From CAZHOS01 sp964534605 (GTDB taxonomy: Bacteria; Patescibacteriota; Saccharimonadia; Saccharimonadales; VXPC01), in assembly GCA_964534605.1 (NCBI GenBank), contig CAZHOS010000002.1, positions 1 to 60,432 on the forward strand: 60,432 nucleotides of DNA, read 5' to 3'. The position numbers and the translations under genes are program-made. Numbering within the stretch: position 1 is the first letter of the stretch; each line of letters opens with the position of its first letter. A model generated the notes under the pieces. The model saw only the letters and a list, made by a program, of their open reading frames with translations, did no database searches and was not told the DNA's origin. This document shows positions 55,728 to 60,432 of this stretch, piece by piece.

Positions 55728-56248
55728 GCTCTTAGCATCTGGAGGCTCTTCTTGGCCCGTGAGGCCACGGACTTCTTTGGGTGGGTGCTTAGCTTTTGTA
55801 GTTTAGGTAGCAGATATGCACGCAGCGATGCGTCGTCTTTGGCGGCGCCCGCAAGTGTGTTGATGCTGGTATTTAGAACTATCCAGTCGTCAGAGTTCTG
55901 CAGGTAGCCCTTAACAATTTGTAGCGACCGAGCCATCTGGCCCTGGTCAAAAAACTGGCTACACTCGTGCACAATCTGAGCGAAAGTCCACTGCACAGAT
56001 GGTTGGTCGATCCCAGATACTTCGTCTATCCACCGGGCGATAAATGGCTCGACCCAGGTAGGGTCTTCGCGCCACAGACGGCGCAGCACGTTGCTAGAGC
56101 GAAGTCGCACCCACTGATCGGGCTGAAAATACAGGTCAAAGACCTCTTGTACCCGTGATGGGTCCTGCTTGACAGCGTCAAAGACCTCGATGGCTCGACC
56201 GAGGGTATTGGTATCTCCGCGCAGCATCTCTACAAAAGGCTCTTGCAT
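55724..56248 (-). CDS. HEAT-repeat-like protein, 174 residues
   Basis: The product is all-helical with repeated helix pairs, for example VRLRSSNVLRRLWREDPTWV near 47-66, WIDEVSGIDQPSVQWTFAQI near 72-91 and ILNTSINTLAGAAKDDASLR, ending with KKSVASRAKKSLQML. This resembles HEAT or DNA-glycosylase-AlkD-like repeats, usually protein-binding scaffolds. No catalytic residues are evident. Consensus TATAAT on the minus strand (56261-56256) ends 7 bases before the ATG: a textbook leaderless arrangement. Confidence 0.65.
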   Translation of the reverse strand: MQEPFVEMLRGDTNTLGRAIEVFDAVKQDPSRVQEVFDLYFQPDQWVRLRSSNVLRRLWREDPTWVEPFIARWIDEVSGIDQPSVQWTFAQIVHECSQFFDQGQMARSLQIVKGYLQNSDDWIVLNTSINTLAGAAKDDASLRAYLLPKLQKLSTHPKKSVASRAKKSLQMLRA

Positions 56249-56255
56249 ATAGACT

Positions 56256-56302
56256 ATTATAACATTAGGATTTTACCGGTTTGGGGTCATGAGTGGTATA
56301 TT
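56256..56302. promoter_or_regulatory. Back-to-back leaderless-type promoters
   Basis: TATAAT (minus, 56261-56256) serves the HEAT-like gene starting at 56248, and TATATT (plus, 56297-56302) serves the membrane protein starting at 56309. Both hexamers end 6-7 bases from the ATG, and only 60 bases separate the two start codons. Confidence 0.6.
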
Positions 56303-56308
56303 GGGGAT

Positions 56309-57031
56309 ATGAACGCATCTATCCACAAAAAAATCCTCTACGTATTCTTGGCGGGCGCGGTTGCTACTGCAGCGGTAGCCGTAATAGCTATTATGACCGG
56401 CGGCTTTACCGACACCGTTGGCAAAACTATACTTACCCTGCTGATTCTTATATCCCACACAGCTGTGTCTATCCTGCTGCTAGAGAATCTGGGCAAAGAC
56501 AGGGAGGAGCCTGCAGCTAGATTCGCCGTTAGTGACCTGCAGATAACAAGTGTTGCGGCACTGCTGTTTACCGGCGCCAGCTTGCTAATTGCTATTCTGG
56601 CCACATGGAGTCTGGTAGACGACGGTGAAGTCTTGTCAAAAATCTATGCAACGATGTTCGTACTGCTCTTTGCTGTTGCCCACAGCGAAGCTCTCTGGTA
56701 TATGCGAGTTACAAAAGCAGCCAAGGCGCTCGTGCCCATCAACCTTATCTTTATAGGTACGGTGTCGGCTATGCTAACCTACCTTCTATGGCTGGACGGC
56801 GACCCCTCCGATCTCTTTAATAGATCTTTAGCATCGTTGGCGATAATTGACGCTACTCTGACGCTATCCGTCATTGTTATTTATAGCATTTACCTCAAGA
56901 CACTTCCGAAAGAAGCCAAGGGCAAATCCCTCTCTACGGGGTGGCGGATATTCTGGGCGTTGGTATTTATCCTCTTTATCCTACCCTGGATAGCCCAAGC
57001 GGTATTCTTCTTGCTGTTCCGTGGTTTCTAA
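56309..57031 (+). CDS. Polytopic membrane protein, about 240 residues
   Basis: The product has roughly seven hydrophobic helices (near 9-28, 36-56, 75-98, 107-125, 140-158, 170-192 and 210-236) with short loops, and no recognised motif. The ATG at 56309 (MNASIHKKILYVF) is chosen over one 22 codons upstream because TATATT ends 6 bases before it and the extra residues are not membrane-like. The C-terminal helix ends FLLFRGF. Function unknown. Confidence 0.65.
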   Translation: MNASIHKKILYVFLAGAVATAAVAVIAIMTGGFTDTVGKTILTLLILISHTAVSILLLENLGKDREEPAARFAVSDLQITSVAALLFTGASLLIAILATWSLVDDGEVLSKIYATMFVLLFAVAHSEALWYMRVTKAAKALVPINLIFIGTVSAMLTYLLWLDGDPSDLFNRSLASLAIIDATLTLSVIVIYSIYLKTLPKEAKGKSLSTGWRIFWALVFILFILPWIAQAVFFLLFRGF

Positions 57032-57065
57032 CAGCAGCTAAGCAGCCTCTTTAAAGCGCATATGA

Positions 57066-57071
57066 TATAAT
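57066..57071 (+). promoter_or_regulatory. -10 element, leadered type
   Basis: TATAAT lies 30 bases before the aquaporin ATG, which has AAGGGGG at about 9 bases upstream; this is an example of the leadered class. Confidence 0.5.
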
Positions 57072-57101
57072 TCACGTATAACTTTAAGGGGGTTATCAAC
57101 A

Positions 57102-57665
57102 ATGACAAAGATTAACAGAATGTTAGTTGCCGAGTTCCTTGGCACATTCCTACTTGCATCTGCGGTACTAAACGGCTTTAATCCGTTCATCGCTCTGGGT
57201 ATTTTGGTGCTATTATTTGGCTCTATATCCGGTGCAAACGTTAACCCAGCAGTATCTGCTGGTCTAGCAAGCGTTAAGAAGCTAACCACAGACAAGATGT
57301 TTATGTTCTGGGTGGTCCAGATACTTGGTGCGATTGCTGCACGTGCAGTATTTGCCTACCTTACAGACTCTGACTTCGGTTCTTTCGAGTTTGCAGAGAT
57401 CGAAGGCCGCGAATTCGTATCAGAAATACTCGGTACAGGCGTATTCCTATTCGGTATTGTCATGGCTGTTGCGCACAAGCTTGACGGCATCAAGCTAGCT
57501 GCTGCAGTTGGTGGGTCACTCTTCCTAGGTGCTGCATTTGGCTCGGTTCTAAACCCAGCTATCGCACTAGCCCTACAAGAAACTCCAGTGTCCGCCCTAC
57601 TAGGACCAGTCATCGGTGGTATCTTGGGTGCATCTGCAGCCCACATGGTAATGTCCAAGAAATAA
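57102..57665 (+). CDS. Aquaporin / MIP family channel, compact
   Basis: This 187-residue protein has about six helices and both half-helix signatures of the MIP family: SGANVNPAVSAGL (near 43-55) and SVLNPAIALAL (near 148-158). The two halves are related by the usual inverted repeat. Typical members have 230-280 residues, so loops here are very short. Helix 1 begins MLVAEFLGTFLLASAVLNGF. Selectivity for water versus glycerol cannot be assigned confidently. A strong terminator follows. Confidence 0.88.
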   Translation: MTKINRMLVAEFLGTFLLASAVLNGFNPFIALGILVLLFGSISGANVNPAVSAGLASVKKLTTDKMFMFWVVQILGAIAARAVFAYLTDSDFGSFEFAEIEGREFVSEILGTGVFLFGIVMAVAHKLDGIKLAAAVGGSLFLGAAFGSVLNPAIALALQETPVSALLGPVIGGILGASAAHMVMSKK

Positions 57666-57687
57666 CTTCTGGACTTTCACTAAAACT

Positions 57688-57717
57688 AAAAACCGCCTAC
57701 ACAAGTAGGCGGTTTTT
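57688..57717. terminator. Bidirectional terminator after the aquaporin gene
   Basis: AAAAACCGCCTAC pairs perfectly with GTAGGCGGTTTTT around ACAA; it can serve the convergent glutaredoxin-like gene as well. Confidence 0.9.
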
Positions 57718-57734
57718 GCTAAGCGGTTAACTGG

Positions 57735-57977
57735 CTAGCTTGCGGCAGCTTCTTCTACAGACCGTAGGTCGGGGTTCTGCAGTACTGTCTCGCCTTCGTT
57801 AATAACGATAGTGGGTGTTAGGAAGTTACCGTTGCTGTAGTGCAGCATCTCTTGCTGGGCACGAATGTCTTGGCGCACATCCTTGTAGATATACTCGATG
57901 CCCTTTTTGCGCATATCCATATGCAGTTTGTGGCAGGGCATGCAGCCAGGTTGTCCGAAAAATACGATTTTGTTCAT
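57735..57977 (-). CDS. Glutaredoxin-like protein
   Basis: This 80-residue protein has the thioredoxin-fold active site GQPGCMPCHKLH (Cys12 and Cys15), the cis-proline segment FLTPTIVI near 53-60 and a C-terminal helix. The CxxC plus small size fits glutaredoxin or NrdH-type redoxins, which supply electrons to ribonucleotide reductase or reduce disulfides. TACTAT on the minus strand ends 7 bases before the ATG (leaderless type). Confidence 0.85.
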   Translation of the reverse strand: MNKIVFFGQPGCMPCHKLHMDMRKKGIEYIYKDVRQDIRAQQEMLHYSNGNFLTPTIVINEGETVLQNPDLRSVEEAAAS

Positions 57978-58065
57978 GCTAACTATAGTACCCTATCTAC
58001 TATACAAAGTATAGTCTTCATCTGGTACTATCCGGATATCTAGCAGCTGATGCTATGATAGGTTC

Positions 58066-58362
58066 ATGGATATATCTTTTAGTAGCAAGCTGTTTATATG
58101 GAAGGGCAGCAACTGGATCTATGTGCAACTGCCACTCGGCGACAGCCAGGCCATACGCGAGGCTACGTCTGGCCTACCTCGTAGAGGCTTCGGCTCACAA
58201 AAAGTCGTCGTCAGCACAGGTGGCACAAACTGGGAGACCTCGATCTTCCCAGACGCTCAGACCAAACAATACATCATGTTTATAAAAAAGAATGTTCGCC
58301 AGGCCGAGGGGATAGATGTCGGTGACCAAGTAGAAGTCTCGATTCGGCTCAAGAACCTTTAG
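58066..58362 (+). CDS. DUF1905-like protein
   Basis: This 98-residue protein matches the DUF1905 pattern: FSSKLFIWKGSNWIYVQLPL near 5-24, RRGFGSQKVVVSTGGTNWET near 39-58, SIFPDAQTKQYIMFIKKNVR near 59-78, and GDQVEVSIRL. It is a small beta-barrel of unknown biochemical role. TATGAT ends 6 bases before the ATG. Its stop overlaps the convergent nuclease-like gene by 4 bases. Confidence 0.8.
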   Translation: MDISFSSKLFIWKGSNWIYVQLPLGDSQAIREATSGLPRRGFGSQKVVVSTGGTNWETSIFPDAQTKQYIMFIKKNVRQAEGIDVGDQVEVSIRLKNL

Positions 58363-58838
58363 GCGACGGTCTCGAAGTCTTTAATTATTTGGATATACTT
58401 GTCCTGCAGATCTTGGGGCAAAAAGACGTGTTTTAGCTCAGAAATGTTGCCGTTATTTGCGATGATGGTGCTAATTTCGTCGAAGTAGAACTTATCCTGC
58501 GTGGCGACAAACAAGTACGACGGGTTCCAGGACTCGTGCATCTTTTGCGCTCTAGCAAGTATCTCTGGCTTATGCAGCCGCGTACGGTACTTGACTTCTA
58601 TTAGGCGCACCTCTTTCGTCTCTCTGTTTATAACGGCAAAGTCTGGGGCACTGCGCAGTGTGTCTAGCACACCAGCATTATCGTCTACATCCTGGCCAAA
58701 GCCGACTAGCTCGGGAATAATCTTTTCGTAACCAAACTTTAACACAGTAAACTTACCTGTCGAGCGTAGCATCTGGGCAAAGACAGTCTCTGCAATACGC
58801 CCTTTCACCAGCATGCGTGTAAAATCTTCTGAACTCAT
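58359..58838 (-). CDS. PD-(D/E)xK nuclease-fold protein
   Basis: This 159-residue protein has the signature of the restriction-endonuclease-like fold: GRIAETVFAQMLRSTGKF near 13-30, SAPDFAVINRETKEVRLIEV followed by KYR (Asp near 87, then Glu-x-Lys near 101-103). This gives the PD...ExK triad for metal-dependent DNA cleavage. No methyltransferase or specificity gene is next to it, so a solitary repair or defence nuclease is possible. TATAAT (minus, 58851-58846) ends 7 bases before the ATG. Confidence 0.78.
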   Translation of the reverse strand: MSSEDFTRMLVKGRIAETVFAQMLRSTGKFTVLKFGYEKIIPELVGFGQDVDDNAGVLDTLRSAPDFAVINRETKEVRLIEVKYRTRLHKPEILARAQKMHESWNPSYLFVATQDKFYFDEISTIIANNGNISELKHVFLPQDLQDKYIQIIKDFETVA

Positions 58839-58865
58839 GGACCTAATTATAGCAGTACGTACGCC

Positions 58866-59917
58866 CTAGCGTAGCGAGGACATAAAGGATGTATCGATAC
58901 GATTCTTTAAGTGCCAGAGGGGTTTGCTACGCAGACATATACCCCACTTGTCGGCAGCAGCTCTTTTGCTGCCAAGTGATATTAGCTTTAGGTAGTCAGC
59001 CTGGGGGCTAAACTTTTTGAGCGGCTGCCCAGCAGCAAGCGCAGCAATGTTGCTATGCAAGACGGGCGCTTGCCTGACTGCGTAGACTCCTGCTTTTTGC
59101 AGAGGGTCCGGTGCGNNNNNNNNNNNNNNNNNNNNNNNNNNNNNNNNNNNNNNNNNNNNNNNNNNNNNNNNNNNNNNNNNNNNNNNNNNNNNNNNNNNNN
59201 NNNNNNNNNNNNNNNCACAAAGTTCGCCGGCAGCTCTTCGGCATCTAGCACTACCTTATCCTTGGATGTTTCTTTTACTGTTGTGTTCTCGCGCATTACC
59301 ACCCCTTGCTTATCTAGCTCTTTCTTCAAGAATTGCCGTGTAGAGGGCGACACTCTACCCAGTGACCGCCCTTGCTCAACGATAGTGATGCTAGTGCGCT
59401 CTTTGGACGATTGACGAAGCCTGTGCCGCATAGCTAGCGCAACCTCCACCCCAGCAATTCCCCCTCCTATAATCACGATATCTTTTGGCCCCGTACTCTC
59501 GGCATAGGTGTCCCAACGCTTAGCGAATTCATTCAGAGGCTTTATACCAACTGCATGCTCGGCAAACCCTGGTACCTCGGGCATGCTAGTTTGTATACCA
59601 ATATCTACCGATAGTATGTCGTAGCTATAATCCCCTTTTGCCGTATGTACTATCTGCTTGTCCGGATCTATGCTGTCTGCCTTGGCTATGATCAACGTAC
59701 CGCCAGCCCGTTCTGTAAGTGTAGCAACATCTATATATAGATCGTCAAACTTGTAGTGCCCAGCTACAAACCCAGGCAGCATCCCCGTATACGGCACCTT
59801 GGTATTCGGCTCGACTACCGTCAGCCTGATGCCGGGGTGATCTTCTGCCCGCCAAGCACGCAGCAACAAAGCATGTGCATGCCCGCCACCGACTAAAACT
59901 AAATGCTGCTGCTTCAT
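58866..59917 (-). CDS. FAD-dependent oxidoreductase of the SelD-N-terminal-like family, interrupted by a gap
   Basis: The N-terminal part reads MKQQHLVLVGGGHAHALLLR, with the GGGHAH motif of the NDH-like oxidoreductases often fused to or beside selenophosphate synthase, and then VPYTGMLPGFVAGHY and the second dinucleotide site VIIGGGIAGVEVAL near 147-160. After the N run the correct frame reads APDPLQKAGVYAVRQAPVLH and continues to a stop at 58866 (phrases LISLGSKRAAADKWG and WHLKNRIDTSFM, the usual family C-terminus). The total length is not divisible by three with 100 N, so the gap is not exactly 100. No selD is seen in the window. Substrate unknown. Confidence 0.85.
59116..59215. other. 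Assembly gap with missing coding sequence
   Basis: Unlike the other two N runs, the flanks here are not duplicated and the reading frame does not continue at 100 bases. Real sequence of the oxidoreductase (including the GDCA-type FAD contact) is missing and the length shown is a placeholder. Confidence 0.85.
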
Positions 59918-59922
59918 ATACT

Positions 59923-60372
59923 TTAGTATGTCACACGGTCAGTGATCCTCGGGAAGAAGCCGCCGACTTTCTGCGCATACTTAGCGTAGTCAGGATATTT
60001 CTGTTTTAGCAATTTCTCTTCGTACCGAACCTTTAATATAAAGAAGACAATAAGTGCCGCAAAAAGAGCAATCTTTGCGTAGCTACCCGATCTTACAACG
60101 CCGCCGCCCATTATTAACCAGACAGAGATGTACATGGGGTGCCTCACCCAGCCGTAAATACCAGATGTTTGTAGCTGACCATCTTCCCTTGGTATAGGTC
60201 TAATCGCCAGAGACCTACGCAGATCGTAGACGGCCCTTAGACCAACAATGACGCCAAGAGCAGACAGCACCCCAGCAACCAGTTTAGCCCACATGGGCAG
60301 ACTAAACTGGCCTTCAATTGGTAGGATGATTATCAGAGCAAACAGTATTGCCTGCGCGATTACCCAGCCCAT
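59923..60372 (-). CDS. Isoprenylcysteine carboxyl methyltransferase-like membrane protein
   Basis: This 149-residue protein has four or five hydrophobic helices. It has the family's cofactor-binding motifs GIYGWVRHPMYISVWLIMGG (near 78-97, with RHPxY) and a C-terminal RYEEKLLKQKYPDYAKYAQK (near 115-134, with the EE and the Y-x-x-Y). Bacterial members of the ICMT/PEMT group methylate small lipids or unknown acceptors using S-adenosylmethionine. It is 5 bases upstream of the oxidoreductase gene on the same strand. A hairpin (TCGTTC with GAACGA) lies about 25 bases upstream of its ATG. Confidence 0.82.
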   Translation of the reverse strand: MGWVIAQAILFALIIILPIEGQFSLPMWAKLVAGVLSALGVIVGLRAVYDLRRSLAIRPIPREDGQLQTSGIYGWVRHPMYISVWLIMGGGVVRSGSYAKIALFAALIVFFILKVRYEEKLLKQKYPDYAKYAQKVGGFFPRITDRVTY

Positions 60373-60432
60373 GAGTTACTTAGAGGGACCCGTCTGGAAT
60401 AGTCGTTCGGTGGAACGAGGGATAGCACCGCC

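Noticed and set aside
58988..59115. Arg/Lys/Thr-rich C-terminus of the oxidoreductase read straight through the N run
   Set aside because: It is out of frame because the gap is not exactly 100 bases; the alternative frame matches the family C-terminus and ends at 58866.
60385..60432. Possible T-box leader at the right edge (GGCGGTGCTATCC on minus)
   Set aside because: It resembles the T-box GGTGG-type sequence only loosely, lacks a matching antiterminator here and is cut by the window edge. Only a 6-pair hairpin can be supported.
1..60432. CRISPR arrays, prophage blocks and insertion sequences
   Set aside because: No regularly spaced short repeats, no cas-like genes, no phage structural genes and no transposase were seen. 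The only mobility hints are the tRNA-end duplication and the HNH gene.
1..60432. Reassigned TGA codon as in Gracilibacteria and Absconditabacteria
   Set aside because: Conserved proteins (LeuS, LigA, TrmD, Zwf) read through with no internal TGA, and TGA is used as a normal stop, so the standard bacterial code fits.

Overview
This window looks like a chromosomal segment of a member of the candidate phyla radiation, most likely Candidatus Saccharibacteria (TM7). That placement is inferred from the mix of genes: small, tightly packed informational genes (rpsP, rnc, nusB, rpmF, trmD, ligA, leuS), a complete oxidative pentose phosphate trio, standard use of TGA as a stop, and many secreted or membrane-anchored proteins of unknown function. 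A WhiB-type iron-sulfur domain, classically an actinobacterial family, also fits an epibiont of Actinobacteria. Three runs of 100 N occur. Two are flanked by identical 55-base sequences (contig overlaps that were never merged), and the third interrupts a gene with real missing sequence.

Layout. 1-5.6 kb: the start of an SGNH hydrolase, an ECF sigma factor / 58-residue ORF / mechanosensitive channel operon, a TVP38-type membrane protein and two unknowns. 5.6-7.2 kb: a CooC-like P-loop ATPase and a Fur-family regulator, divergent across a perfect palindrome of Nur-box form. 7.3-9.0 kb: a surface protein with two identical Spondin-like repeats. 9.3-17.1 kb: an MFS transporter, a YcgR/YcgQ-like permease pair with a propeller protein, a beta-lactamase-like serine hydrolase, and more membrane proteins. 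17.1-22.5 kb: a flavin disulfide oxidoreductase, pgl-gnd-zwf and a small hydrolase. 22.5-27.4 kb: a frameshifted gene, a highly structured non-coding stretch, an FAD-linked oxidase, nickel superoxide dismutase with its maturation protease, trmD, and a KH protein. 27.4-34.2 kb: rpsP, rnc, Nudix, nusB, rpmF, a lipoprotein, and a leuS with a Nudix domain inside its editing domain. 34.2-38.3 kb: three consecutive large putative DNA-binding proteins, one ending in WhiB. 38.5-44.6 kb: an overlapping cell-wall-type operon (MurF-like ligase, hydrolase, DegT aminotransferase, two FemAB-like transferases). 44.7-60.4 kb: MscS, three tRNAs, ligA, htpX-lemA, an SPFH protein, an aquaporin and assorted small genes.

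Themes. (1) About nineteen genes have a -10-like hexamer ending 6-8 bases before the start codon and no Shine-Dalgarno sequence, which suggests widespread leaderless mRNAs; other genes have a longer leader with a good Shine-Dalgarno. (2) Nickel: a Nur-like box, a CooC-like ATPase with Cys-Tyr-His where CooC has Cys-x-Cys, and sodN-sodX point to nickel handling. (3) Several intergenic stretches fold into long helices whose G-U pairs favour one strand, including a structured RNA candidate beside tRNA-Leu and a two-copy element at 23.2 and 27.1 kb with a compensatory base-pair change. All functional statements rest on sequence reading only; no database search was run.
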